From positions 924,501 to 988,500 of the forward strand of contig OY752144.1 in the NCBI GenBank assembly GCA_963573315.1: a stretch of 64,000 nt of DNA. The letters are read 5' to 3'. Below, piece after piece: positions 1 through 13,799 of the stretch (the first letter of the stretch is position 1; the number at the start of each line of letters is the position of its first letter). This DNA is from Entomortierella parvispora (taxonomy: Eukaryota; Mortierellomycota; Mortierellomycetes; Mortierellales; Mortierellaceae). The position numbers and the translations under genes are program-made. Below the pieces are notes generated by a model, which worked only from the letters and a program-made list of their open reading frames with translations, did not search any database and had not been told where the DNA came from.

Positions 1-3000
1 GATTACCCACCCTGTTTCCCGCACAACTTCATCCTCCCGTGCGCCCTCATGTAATCACCCTTTTTGACTTTTACGGGCCTGCACTCAAACAAAAGCAAAA
101 GGAGACCGACTCGGAGGGTGATCCGTGGATGCCATCAACATGATGTCAGTCCGAAAGAAAGAGAGCACAGAGAAGAGATAACCCAAGGCCGGCCTGGCGT
201 GCACATCAGATGCGACTTGTCCCCGCACCATCCAAAAAAGCACACGTCCACACACATTTGGCGGCGCAACACCCCAAACCATCAATGGCCATTTTGCTAT
301 TGGTGACTGGGACACTCAAGCAGCTCTTTCTGGAGGAAAGGAGCGAGACGGAGCAAAAAAACAGGGCAAAAGCCATAATGGATGCTAATGATGCCCAACT
401 CTTTGACCCAGAGATAAAAGCCTTGCTGAAAAAAAGAAAAAAAAAAAGAAGCAATAAAAACATCGACCGGTGTAAGGGAATAAAAGGAGGAAGAAAAGGG
501 AGGAAAGCCGCTGCATCGAACAGAGCTCACGGTCCTTACAAAGGGGGAGACCTCGGACCAGATCTTGTTAATAAATGGTGTCGAATGATGATGACGAGGA
601 AGAGTAGGACGAGGCTGCAGTGGCGGTGGAGATTGGAGAAGGTAGGAAAGGATGATGAAATCAGAGAAGCAGACAGCACTGATCAGGGTTGGCTGGGGAA
701 AGCGTTGATGGGAAGAGAAGAGGAGGAAAGGACGAGAAAAAGGAGACAAGCAAGGAGGGGGAAAAGAGATGGACATCCACCGATGCAAGGAGACTCTTTT
801 TTTCCTCCTCTGTTCTTCTGCACTGCACCGGAGAGAAAGAGAGGGTTCCCAAAAGGGACTGCGGAGAAGAGCGACACTCCCACCAACTCAGGCACAGCCG
901 GCGCCCGGACTTTGACCTGGGACAGGCCGCTGTCATCGTTGTATGTGCCTGCTGGGGCTCTACAGGAACGATGGGTTTCTGCAGCAGGCGCGCAAGCGGG
1001 ATGGTGTGATTGAGGAGGCAAGAGGCGCTTCTTTCCTCCGTCCAAGTGCGCGGGTATGACGCTGCCGGGAGATCCCTTTTTTTTCCCTTGATCTTTTTGC
1101 TTCTTTTTACCTGGTGCTGTTCTTTGATGAAAGAAGAGTAAATAAGAGACCGGAGTAAGGACGCAAAGGGACGATTTGTGAAGAGTGAAAAGTGAAAAGG
1201 CGACGTTTTTATGACGGGGATGAAGTGAGGTCGAAGCAGTGTAAGGGATAGAGAACAGGGACTGAGGGATAGAGAACAAGGGATAGAAAAAGAGCAGAGA
1301 GCAGAGAGCAGAAGCAGCAGGCAGCAGCAGGAACAAGAACAAGAACGACGACAATGAAAAAGCCCTTTGCTTTTATAGCAGAGATAGCAGTTGTGGGGAA
1401 GGAGTGCAACAACTGTTTCCTTATCTCCAAGTCTCTACACAACAGTGGTTACAATAGAAACCGACGCGCTCATTCAATTGAATTGACCGCCATTATCTGT
1501 GCGCAAAACTCGCTTTACCCTTTATTCTTGGAGAGTCCTGCTTGCCCGATTGGCAATTCAATAACAGAGGCACGCTGAGTAAGAAGGGACGATGGGTGTC
1601 CTCACGGCGACGACGACGATCGACAGTAGTGGAGAGACACCACCAGCCACATTCCATCCTTGCTCACCTTTTCGCCCCACACTTTTCTGACACCATCGTT
1701 CTTTATCTGCATCTCGTCTTACTGCTTGCTTTGTCAAAGGGACATGCACGGAAAAGTAGCTCAGACTGCTGCTGGATGGATCTCATTCAGCCAACAGCAA
1801 AAAAGTTCCCACTATACCAGATTCAAACCACATTCAAAGAACGTAAGGTGGCCCATGCCTTGCCGCTGTCAAAATGAGAACAATTGGGACAGAGAAGACT
1901 ACGCGAGGGCAGGGGTTGACTTCAAGTCTGTCCCGTAGATCACATAATCCAGCCTGACTCTCTCCCTCAAGCGCTTGGACAGGGCTGTCCCCTGCCACAA
2001 AGCAAAATAGAATGCCAATCGTGACCACCACCAGTGCCACCATCGCGTTTGTGTGCTGCCACGGCTCAAAGAAAAAAAAAGAAAAAAAAAAGCTAGACCG
2101 CGTGTGGATGTGGAGAGGCAAGACACAAGGATGGACGAATGTAAGGAGAAAGAAGAGACTCTTTTTTTTTTTTTTTCGACTGAGGGTCGTTCTCGAGGAG
2201 TCCGAGTCGAGTGAACACGCCACAATGCCGATTCAATGGACGCGATTCGTCCTCTGGTCCACTTATTCTTTTTGACAATTGGTTCAATAATCATTGACCC
2301 TGTTGTAAGTTCCACTCAATTGCATTGACTAACAACTAACATGCGTGCAAGTCAGTCGAGAAGGCGTTTTTTTATTGTAGCTTATCTTTGGTGACAATCT
2401 TTTCCCCCTGTTGCTCACATAGACGTTCAATCATTAGACCATTGACCAATTCCAATATTTCCTGCCAACTGTCTTCCATGCTGCACAATAGATAACCCTT
2501 AGACGCTTCATGAAAGACAGAGTCCAGCGCGAGTAGCGAAGGAGGAGGATAAAATGGTCAAGTGTGAGATTGTGGGGGGAGAAAGGAGAAACAAGCTGTT
2601 TTCTCTGCTGTTCTTTCTGAGGTGGAAATATGTGTCTGTCGTCACTGCCGCCTTGCTTCTTTGCGGATAAAGGATAATATCGAGGCGCGCGATCGGCGCG
2701 TGGGTTCTCCTCACGGACTGATTCCGGCTCTCATTTCATGGGGGAGAAACAGACTCTCATAGCTTTCCATCGTTCTCAAGAACAGAGAGACGTTTGCAGT
2801 TCTGAACAAGAGCCACCCTTTGGCAGACTCTCACACTCGTTCATAAACTCAAGTGCCCATATCTCCCAAGAGGGCCCCAACTCCGCTTCTTGTCCACAGC
2901 AGTGAGAATTTGGGGGAGGGCGCAATTGTGTCTTCCTGATCTCTCTTGATTCCCTGCTTCTCTCTCTTCTTTCTTCTTTTTTTTGTGCCGCGGGTGTGGC

Positions 3001-4645
3001 CTCCCTCTGGTTTGCATCCAGCAGCTGGGTGTCTCGATCCAACTAGATGAACGGGCCAACGGCCCTCTTGAGGATTTGCGACCCAAGGAGAAACAAAAGA
3101 AAAACCTGGACGAGGCCCCGAGAGCACCAAACTCTATCGGGATGGGCTTGGCTGCACAGGCCATGGCCGACTTTTTTTTTGGGTCCATTTCGTTGTTGTT
3201 TATCTTCTTGAGTACTGAAAGAGCACCAATGGTAAGTATTGTACAGTACTGTACAGTACACTAGAGGGCCGACAAAAACCAAAGTCCATGAAGGACAGAG
3301 TCTTGCCCGAAGCTTCAAGCGCTCGGTAGCCTCGGTCTTGAATCCAATAAACGGAGATGATAACGCAAACGACCAAATGGCGAATTATTATGGAGAGAAA
3401 GCGAAACAAGGACAAAAGAGAAGAGAGACGGGGCAGGAAAGCGAAACAATAATTCTCGCGCCATTCGATCGACAACTTGCCCACGTTCATCCTTCCTTCC
3501 CGCCCCTTCCTCCCATTCTTTTTGAGTTCCGCTCAGTCAGCAGAATGTGGAGATGGCTCAATTGACAACCAAGCAGCAGCGTGCGTGAGTGTCTGCGCGT
3601 GGATCGATCAGCTGTTTAGTGCTCGTTCTCTTTTTTGCTTGGCTGTTGGTGCTGTCTCAACGAAACGGGGGTCCTTTGTTTGGTCTGAAGCGTGGGTGGG
3701 TCAGGGTGAAGGGGAGATGTTGGCAGTCTTGAATCCTGAGCTCGAAAATCTGTCGTTCACCTGTTTGTGCAAACGTGTGTATGTGCCCTGCTTTGAATAC
3801 AACCGTTATTCCACCGCCTGACTTGTCTTGTCTTCATTCTTGCCCGGAAAAGGGCGAGGCATGAAGCGGGGAGAATATCTGGCAGATGTACTGTAGTTAT
3901 GAAGACTTTGTTCCGATCTTTGTCGAGTAAGGAAATCGCGGGGGAGTTGTGGGGAGAGTGGAAGTCATAACCTATCAGTGGAAAAGCTTCCCTCACCAAT
4001 TCATTGGGCGAATGTGAGAACGGCAGGCTGGTGAAGCGATGGAAAGGCAAGTCAGTGAGAACGGAGATGAGAGCCACTCCGGAGAGTTTCTTGAGAGCCA
4101 TTAGAAGCCTTGATTCCGCGCCCTATACAGTATTCCGCACTCTATCTATAATCCGTACCCTACATCCCGCACCACATCCCGCACCTTACTTCCGGCGCCC
4201 TACATCCGGCACCCTACATCCGGCACCCTACATCCGGCACCCTGCACTCCCTAATCTTTTTGAATAGAAAATAAGGACAGAAACCAGAGCAGTCAACACC
4301 ATTGTCAGTCAATCCAAGGTGGGGCTATTCACGCGTCGCGTCTTTTTCTCATTCAACTGCGACAATTGAATCGATCACCTTCAGGTAGGACAATGAAAGA
4401 AGGCAAAAAAATGATAAAAATCCCACAATAACAATGGCGAGTGGAAATGAACAGAAACGCTCACATCCACTGTCCTATCGCCAAACACACATGCACGCCT
4501 GAGCGCTCCACATCTTGGATATTCTTGAATCTGACTAAGAAGGTGGTGGGTGGCAAAAGAGAACGAACTCCCTCCCGCTGTCCACCGATATCCCTTGTCC
4601 TGATCGACAAAAAAGTCGTTATTACTCTTTTGGATGGGGTCATCC

Positions 4646-4676
<31 letters not shown>

Positions 4677-5396
4677 GCTCAACAACGCCCCTGCCAGCAC
4701 GCCTTGACCTTCCCCCTTCTTTTTTTCCCATTGAAGTTGACGTTCCTGACCGCAAAATCCTGTCCCATTTTTCCCCTTCCCCCACAAATACCTCGCCGCT
4801 TGATTTTTTTTTCTCCCACACATTGGGACGTCTATCGATGGGGGAAGGTGGACAATTGATGTCACATCAAAACAGCCGATATCTATTTTCTTTCTTTCTC
4901 CACAAGCTCAGGGGACAGGCGACTGCATGTTGTACTCCAAGCTGACGTCTCTCTTTCTCCACCCCAACAATCTGAAGTGCTTGGGAAAGGCAGAAAGGGC
5001 ACAAGGGCAGGAACACAAAGATATCTGAATACATCTCTGTATTTGGGAACATGGCCTGGGCCCCTGTTGCCCTTGTGCTCTCTGTGCTCCGTGAAAATCC
5101 TGCAGAATTGTTGTAAATCAAACTTGTGTTGACTTGACTAGACTACAGACGCGTCTTGCACACTTCCGTGATTCCTCAAAAAAAAAAAAAAAAAAAACCT
5201 GTTCCCTAAATTGCGGGCGAGATTGTCTCAACGAGTGGGGTCAAGAGGTAAGTAATGGGTTCAGGGCAGGGGATCAATTGCTTTATTTCATTTTCATTTT
5301 CCTGCAGTTATTTATTGGTCTTTGGTTTGATGAATGTTTGACTCTCTCTCTCTCTCCTGGCAGATAACAATAAAAAAATAAAAAAAAAGTGAACTA
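1..5396. other. Gene-poor left flank, no supported gene
   Basis: All six frames contain only short, low-complexity open frames built on purine or pyrimidine tracts. None shows a recognisable domain or links across plausible introns to conserved sequence. The stretch holds several homopolymer runs (T-run near 4651-4677, A-run near 5179-5197), a 14-bp tandem repeat near 4120-4252 and a GTACAGTACT duplication at 3241-3260. It may contain long leaders, promoters or non-coding RNA, none of which can be shown from sequence alone. Confidence 0.6.
4120..4252. repeat. 14-bp tandem repeat, CATCCGGCACCCTA
   Basis: Three near-perfect head-to-tail copies of a 14-bp unit begin at 4203, 4217 and 4231. They are preceded by progressively degenerate copies reaching back to about 4120. 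It is a minisatellite in non-coding DNA with no associated reading frame of interest. Confidence 0.8.
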
Positions 5397-6451
5397 CTAC
5401 TGTTCAAGTTCCATTTTTTGAAAGATTAACATGTAATTGTTCGAAGGCATGTCAATCACGTTTTTGAGCTCCATTCGAGCCTCCTGTCTTGCCACTTCTT
5501 CAATGGCCTCAATGTCACGAACACCCCAAGAGGCATCGCGACCTCGCAGCGTTTGATCAAACTGACAACAAATTGGAAGTAGAGGTTATTATATTATCCT
5601 TCACAAACAATAGATGCGCAAAAGATCAAGTATCAAGTCCTCTTCCTCTCACCTGCTCATTGCTTGGGGAGTTGAACTTGCCGTGACGCTTGAACGCTCC
5701 ATAGAGGATGAAATGGCCACCTGCTTTCAAAACCTGTCCCGCGCCACGAACAATAGATTGACCGACGACCCAGGGTGAGATATGAAAGACGTTTGTCGTC
5801 AAAACCAAATCATAGATTCCGTTATCGGAGGCTGTTTCATGGCCGTCTTCTTGATGTCCGGCCTGGAGAACTGTGGTCCAATGGTCGCCATTGGTGGCAT
5901 CCAATTCCAACGGTCGCTTGATGGAGTGACCAGGAAGCTCCACCGCATAGGCTTCGATGCTCTGGAACAATGAGGTATCGTACTCTGTTGGCTGGAAAGT
6001 CACCTCGGGGTAGTCTTTGGAGAAATGGTACAGGTGTTGGCCGGATCCAGAACCAACCTCAAGAACTAGAAAAGGTTACGACGATGTGCAAGGCACAGAG
6101 AAAAAAAACACAGTCAATCGAAAGGGTGAGGCACATTCAATGAAAATGAAGTGCATGCATGATGCATGTAGATCAAAGCCTCAATTGCTGCCCGATTGGA
6201 TGCACAGAAGATAATATGCCAACCCGTGGCCTACGGAGGCCAAAAACGGGAAGACACGGTCGTTATTTTTACTTACCAAGGGAAGCCTGGTTCAAGAAGG
6301 GCCGCAGCTTATCCAAGATGGCTTCTTTATTCCTATCGGTGGCGGCGAAGAAGACTTTACGGTCCTCCTGGACAAACTCGCTTAGGTTTTGCTTGTAGAC
6401 GACACCTCCTTCGACAACCGAGGCACGATGGGGGGTAGAAGCGGCCGTCAT
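5397..6451 (-). CDS. DUF938 / METTL26-like SAM-dependent methyltransferase-like protein
   Basis: Three exons (6451-6277, 6065-5653, 5561-5397) with GT-AG introns give 250 residues. The N-terminal part has the conserved block that precedes the fold in this family (ATDRNKEAIL, about residues 37-46). SAM motif I follows as VLEVGSGSGQH (about 58-68) and is split by intron 1, which supports the splice. Later strands include LDATNGDHW and VLKAGGHFILYGAFK, and the C-terminus has the family pattern DASWGVRD. Length matches bacterial and animal DUF938 proteins. Activity and substrate are unknown for the family. The upstream in-frame ATG at 6625 lies in promoter-like sequence beyond a TATA element, so 6451 is preferred. 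It is transcribed divergently from the chromodomain gene. Confidence 0.88.
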
Positions 6452-7505
6452 AGTTGCAGTCAGTGTGCTTCGGGAGAGAGGAAAGAGGGCTGGATAGTAA
6501 TGGAACAGATTAACGGGACTTGAGAATCTGGAAGGAAGGAATGGTTTTGTTGGAGGAGAAGGAGGGGGAATGGCGAAAACAAGGGTGCTGGACACTGACC
6601 TGTATTTATACATCGTGAACCTCATAATTCACTAAAGAGCACCGTCCGTTGGACAGGCCAAACAAGGGGCAGGGGTCACTGGGGAACGAGAGGCAATGCA
6701 AAGGACGCCAACGGCGGAAAAAGGGCCACGAGGACTGTTGACTGCACCGTGGTGGTGGGTGGAGGCGAGAGCTGAGTGTCGTGTTTTTGAGCAGGGGTGA
6801 AGGAAGAGGGAGCAGTACTCGCGAGTTCAGGCCCTTTCTCCTCGTTTTTTTGTTCTCATTTCTTTCATTCTTATGACACGGAGAGCCAAGGGGGGGGGGC
6901 TGGGGTAACCCTAGCCAAAATGCCAACCGTGCAGATAGGGCTCTTGCGACGAGTTGGCATGGATGCCATGCATGAAAAGGAGCCTCGCCACGCGTTGCGT
7001 GCGCAGCTCAATTCGAGCTTAAGGGTACTTTCCAATCCTGGGTCACGTGTGCCTCTGTGGCTCGCGTTTTTTTTTTGTGAACTGAGAGAAACAGCTTGGT
7101 CGCGTCTTTTGTTTGACATCAATCATTGTCCTCTCAGTCTCCATTACACCCGCCCTTTGTAGGTTGCCCTGATCACTTTCTGTGCCCACGAAACACATCT
7201 CTACCTTCAGCAGCACATCTTCTGAGCGAAAGAATGACTGGCATGGAATCCCATCATCAGATCGCAGTCTTCAGTCATGGAGTTTTGATCGTCTATCATT
7301 AATGACGATGGCTTGCGCTTTTTCTAAAGCGGTTCAATGCCACTTTAGAAAAGCTGGAATGGAGGAATTTATACCAGCATGGAACTCCAGACGTGGACAT
7401 GCGGATATTTTCATGAGCACCTTTCATTAATGTAAGCAGGCATTCTAACGGCTTTTTTTTTTTTTCTTTTGGTTTTGTCTGTTGATAATCCTATAGTTTA
7501 TATAA
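6452..7505. other. Divergent intergenic region, methyltransferase / HP1-like gene
   Basis: There is no supported gene. It contains a G-run at 6892-6900, T-rich tracts and a possible 5'-UTR intron for the downstream gene: GTAAGC at 7432 and a pyrimidine tract ending CTATAG at 7496, ten bases before the chromodomain ATG. A 82-codon open frame at 7182-7430 has no recognisable features. Confidence 0.45.
6603..6610 (-). promoter_or_regulatory. TATA box of the methyltransferase gene
   Basis: On the minus strand the sequence reads TATAAATA about 150 nt upstream of the chosen ATG at 6451. It helps to choose that start over the longer in-frame ATG at 6625, which would lie upstream of the TATA box. 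Confidence 0.5.
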
Positions 7506-8351
7506 ATGGTTAAGGAAGCATCGCCTGCGAAGTCAAAGGGCAAGGACCCTGTCGAAGAAGTGGATGAGCTCGATGATTCAGACGACTTGGAGGGTGACGA
7601 GGAAGTGTATGAAGTCGAACGTGTTGTCGGTCACAAATATGGTCCCTCGGAGGACGACCCCAAGGTTACATCCCTGAAGTACTTCTTGAAATGGCAAGGG
7701 TATGGCAACGAGGAAAATACGTGGGAAGAGGAGAACTCATGCTCCTGTCATGCCTTGATTGCCTCTTACTGGGAGAGATACTTGGGAGCCGGCGGCAAAA
7801 AGACAGACAAGCATGGCAGGGATCCAAGCGATTCCTCAACCAAGCGAGGAGCCACAAAGAAGACGCAGTCAAAGAAAACAGCTCCCAAAGCCGTGTCATC
7901 AAGTAGCAGTAGGCATGCAGAGTCCGCGCCTTTGCTTCCGAAATTGACTCCACTGGAGAATGAGCACAACGAGGAAGCAGGAGACGATATCCCGGCTGCC
8001 TCCTCACTAAAGAAGAAGGACAGGGACGGCGATTACGAGATGGCATCTGCCCCTGCCAAGAAGCAAAAGGTCGCCGACATCATCAAGCGTGAGGCGGATA
8101 CAGAGGAGCTTGTGGATGATGAGGCGGCGACATCCGAGTGGGCTCCTCCAAAGGAATGGACGTCTTGGGAAGACAAGGTTAAAGAGATCCAAAACGTGGA
8201 GAGGAGTAACAAGCAGATGAAGGTGCATGTCTTGTGGAAGAATGGCCACGAGACAACGCACCCCATCGTGGCCGCGCACCAGCACTGTCCTCTCAAGTTA
8301 ATCATGTTTTACGAGAGCCACCTAAAGTTCACCCAGGTGACTGAATCATAG
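7506..8351 (+). CDS. HP1/Swi6-like heterochromatin protein, chromodomain plus chromoshadow domain
   Basis: A single exon encodes 281 residues. The chromodomain (about 34-95) has the three aromatic-cage positions expected for binding methylated histone H3 Lys9: Tyr in VYEVERV, and Trp and Tyr in FLKWQGY. NTWEEE and a C-terminal helix follow. A short insertion (GHKYGPSEDDP) sits between the first two strands. A Lys/Ser-rich acidic hinge (about 100-215) leads to a chromoshadow domain (about 218-277) with WEDKV and CPLKLIMFYESHLKF, the dimerisation module that recruits PxVxL partners. Domain order and length match HP1/Swi6. It probably acts in heterochromatin assembly in the nucleus. A sirtuin gene lies 1.7 kb downstream, which may be coincidence. 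Confidence 0.93.
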   Translation: MVKEASPAKSKGKDPVEEVDELDDSDDLEGDEEVYEVERVVGHKYGPSEDDPKVTSLKYFLKWQGYGNEENTWEEENSCSCHALIASYWERYLGAGGKKTDKHGRDPSDSSTKRGATKKTQSKKTAPKAVSSSSSRHAESAPLLPKLTPLENEHNEEAGDDIPAASSLKKKDRDGDYEMASAPAKKQKVADIIKREADTEELVDDEAATSEWAPPKEWTSWEDKVKEIQNVERSNKQMKVHVLWKNGHETTHPIVAAHQHCPLKLIMFYESHLKFTQVTES

Positions 8352-8716
8352 GGATGTTGTGCCAGCATCCTCGGGAAAGCCATTCAGGATCTGCGGCAAT
8401 AAAATATCAGAATTTCCAAGCACAATTTTTTTTTTCTTTTTTCCTTTTTTTTCTTTTTTCTCCATGGCTTCCATTTCATTCCTTGTCACCGATTTATCCT
8501 CTCTTTGCATCCTTCCCATCTTTCCTTGTTTCTTCATCTCTTAATCACATCCTGATCCCTCTGTGACCGGGTCTTCTGTAAATCAAGCACGCGGAGGATT
8601 CACCTTTTATAAACCTTACGCGCGAATTACGCTTTTTCATTCCTGTTGCAGATCTTTCTCTCCTCAAGTCACTGTTTTCTTGTGGCTGCAAACATCCTAT
8701 CTGGATCAAGGACTTT
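8352..8716. other. Intergenic spacer between HP1-like gene and small unknown gene
   Basis: Contains the AATAAA of the upstream gene, T/C-rich tracts, and a TATA-like TTTTATAAA at 8605-8613 about 100 nt before the next ATG. No further gene is visible. Confidence 0.5.
8398..8403 (+). terminator. Poly(A) signal AATAAA of the HP1-like gene
   Basis: Canonical AATAAA 47 nt after the stop codon, followed by T-rich sequence. Confidence 0.55.
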
Positions 8717-9569
8717 ATGGCAATGCAGCACGGATGCCTCGTGCAGGATCAAAGTTACCAACAGCAATACAAGCTTGGTCCTTTCTCTTCTTGGCACGCC
8801 TCTGCGATGTCTCAACAACATCAAGAACAGAAACCCGCATCACATCGCTTTCAGCTGCTGTCACGGAAGCGCGGACCATTGACCGATGACGACGACGAGG
8901 AGCTTCATGGCATCAAGGTGAGTCGATATGTCAGCTCTTCAGTAGGTGGATGCAAAAGCCACAAGCGAATAGAAGCTAATCACCCTTCCTTATATCCTTT
9001 AGAGACACCATGTTGACATGGAGTCAATCACACAAGGAATCTTAGGCTGGAGTGGATCCCTTGCATCCCCAGCAAACTCGCCTCATCTAGCGCCAAATCC
9101 GAACGTCTCTGCTGGATTTGAAGGACGGTCGTATTTTGAAGCGCATACGGTGACAGGGGCTGAGTCAAGCGGTGGTTACAGTGGTCCAGGCATACCCGGG
9201 ATATCTAGATCTATCCCAAACTCGCCTTCGAGCCACTCGTGGGATCAGGCATCATCGTTCCATGGTCATGGCCATAGTAGTTTGATTCAAGAAATGAGCA
9301 TGGATATTGCGGACAAGGATGGTCCAGGCATTTCAAAAAGTGAATTTCTTTCAATGCCTGCTGCCCACACGAGGTCTTCTTCTTGTGGACCGAGTTTCCA
9401 TGCCATGGAAAGCAGCAGCATCCTCAACAATGTCTCTACAGCTGCCAAGATCACAAAGGCAGAGCCAAAGGCAAGCGGATCTGGCCGACTAAACATCGTG
9501 ATAGGGTATCGACCCAGCTGCGAACGGTGTCAGCGAAAAGAGAAGGGTCACTACGCTCACTTTGAGTAA
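8717..9569 (+). CDS. Hypothetical protein with Ser/His-rich disordered body and Cys-containing C-terminal motif
   Basis: Two exons (8717-8917, 9003-9569) joined by a GT-AG intron give 255 residues in one frame. I do not recognise the gene. Residues 1-70 are Gln/His-rich and include an acidic TDDDDEE stretch. The middle is Ser/Pro/Gly-rich and predicted disordered. The C-terminus ends in a compact block, IVIGYRPSCERCQRKEKGHY, containing CxxC, which reads like a short conserved functional tail (metal or partner binding), whereas the body looks poorly constrained. There is no signal peptide or membrane segment. The start was chosen because a TATA-like element lies about 105 nt upstream. The function is unknown, and the CxxC tail is the only feature worth searching. 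Confidence 0.7.
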
Positions 9570-10079
9570 TAATGGCGAAAAACACAGAGATAGTGGTAGT
9601 CAAGGGGCTTCTCTCCCCCAATCCAATGTACATAGTCCCCACATCTCCTGCAGAGAATAAGAATAGGCGCAGTGCTTTGCGCTTTGCCATGTCAAAGCAG
9701 TGGCAAACGCATCTTTAGACTTTGCCAAACGAACAGGCGGAGATGTCAACTGACAGGACGGGCCTGTTCAATTGACGTCTCGGCCCCTGGACAAGGAGGC
9801 GCTCTTATTTTTTTGCGCGGCAGACTCTCTTCCGCATGTTGCACACCGATATCTTTGTTTGCGTTCTTTGCTTCTCTCATTCCATTTCTCCGTTCCCTCT
9901 CTCTCTTGTTTTTTTTCACTCTCTTCAGACTTTACTCCGCCTCTCGATTCCCCTCACTCTCCTTCTCTGCCTTTCGTGCTTTACAGTTCTAATTGGATTC
10001 TCTCTTTCGGACGAAACAGACTTGAGCATTCCCTTCGCCTCGGACAATCTTCTTTGCTCCCTGGCCTCAAACAAGCATC
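9570..10079. other. Intergenic spacer upstream of the sirtuin gene
   Basis: Pyrimidine-rich leader typical of this genome (CT tracts at 9860-9980). No ORF with recognisable coding character is present. Confidence 0.5.
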
Positions 10080-12662
<2,583 letters not shown>

Positions 12663-13799
12663 CGCATGTATAGTAGTAGTATTTGTAAAATAATTGAGAA
12701 ACCAAATGCCACACGAGTGGTGCAACAGATGGTTCGATTGCAATCTTTTTCCTTGTTCTTGCTTCTATTGTTTATTATCAGTGGGTCTTGTCTTTTGCAT
12801 GGCGCAGACCAAAGGATAGCGAACACAGTGGGTGCGGTGGAGTGCAGGTGCGGGTGCTCTCTTTCTCTCAAATCAATCTTGTTCATTTGTGTCTTTGTTC
12901 AATTTGTGCAAGGTCGTGGTCCACATCGGGTCCACATCTCAAACCGGGGTCTCACTAACGAGGGGAAGAGCTGTGAGGATGAAAAAAGGACCAAATAGAC
13001 ATGTTTGAGACAGCCACGAGAGCCCCGCCTTGGCCTGCTCTTGATGAAATGGATGGATGGAGAGGAGAGGAATGAGTGCCTGTTGTTGTTTTATTATTAT
13101 TGCATGCGAAAATTCCATTTGCTGTCTTTCAATGGCTTGATTTTTTTTTCTTGCGGACTGCACTGATGCACTGCACTGCACTGACTACACTCACTATTCT
13201 GACTGTGGTTGTGTAGGTTGCATGGATCGATGGGATCCTTTTGTTCTTTTTGTGAGCGGAGAAGTGGTTGCAAGGGCGGAGGTGGTTCTTATGAAGAGGA
13301 GAGAACAAGGCGATGCAGCAATCGATGCAGTTGCAGTTGCAGACACGAACAACGCCCCGTCAACAGGTTTTCATCTCGTATTGCAGTGTGCAGTACAGTA
13401 CAGAGAAACAGGGAGCAATCCGAGGGATGGGACTCGGGAGCGATATGGGCATATGGGCAAATGGGATGGGTGGGGATGGGGATGGGAAGGGATGGGCGCA
13501 CGTTGATCAGGAACCGCCCAATCCGGTTTTCTTTTCTTTTCTTCAACCTTCAACTTTGTTCACCTTTCTTTCATCTCTCTCTCTCTCTCTCCCTCTTTTT
13601 CTCTCCCTCGTTCTCTTTGTCCTTTGTCGACCCCCCTGTCTGTCCTACTCTTCTTCTTCTTCTTCTTCTCCCTCACTCTTTGCCCGTTATCCCTTCTTGT
13701 TCACCGCTCTTTGCACTACACGCTTCACTGCACTATCTCACTCTCTCCTTCTCCCCCCCCCTCTGTCTTTCTTTCTCTCACTCTATCGAACAAACCCAA
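12663..13799. other. Intergenic region and pyrimidine-rich leader of NoxR
   Basis: No supported gene. It includes a GCACT tandem near 13161-13180, a G-rich tract at 13446-13498 and a long CT-rich leader (13570-13790) immediately before the NoxR ATG. Confidence 0.5.
13446..13498 (+). repeat. G-rich tract with many GGG runs (potential G-quadruplex)
   Basis: Within about 52 bases there are nine or more runs of three or four G separated by short AT-containing loops of one to four bases. This satisfies the usual pattern for intramolecular G-quadruplex formation. It lies about 300 bases upstream of the NoxR start codon, on the sense strand. A regulatory role is inference only. Confidence 0.6.

Noticed and set aside
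210-1013. 267-codon open frame on +
   Set aside because: Composition follows a purine-rich low-complexity tract, there is no domain, and overlapping frames of similar length exist on both strands.
3241-3260. GTACAGTACT direct/palindromic repeat as a regulatory operator
   Set aside because: Short, and similar GTACTGTA strings occur at several unrelated sites (for example near 13390 and 16386) without consistent position relative to genes.
7182-7430. 82-codon frame upstream of the HP1-like gene as an extra exon or uORF
   Set aside because: Ends in a stop just before a plausible UTR donor and shows no conserved sequence.
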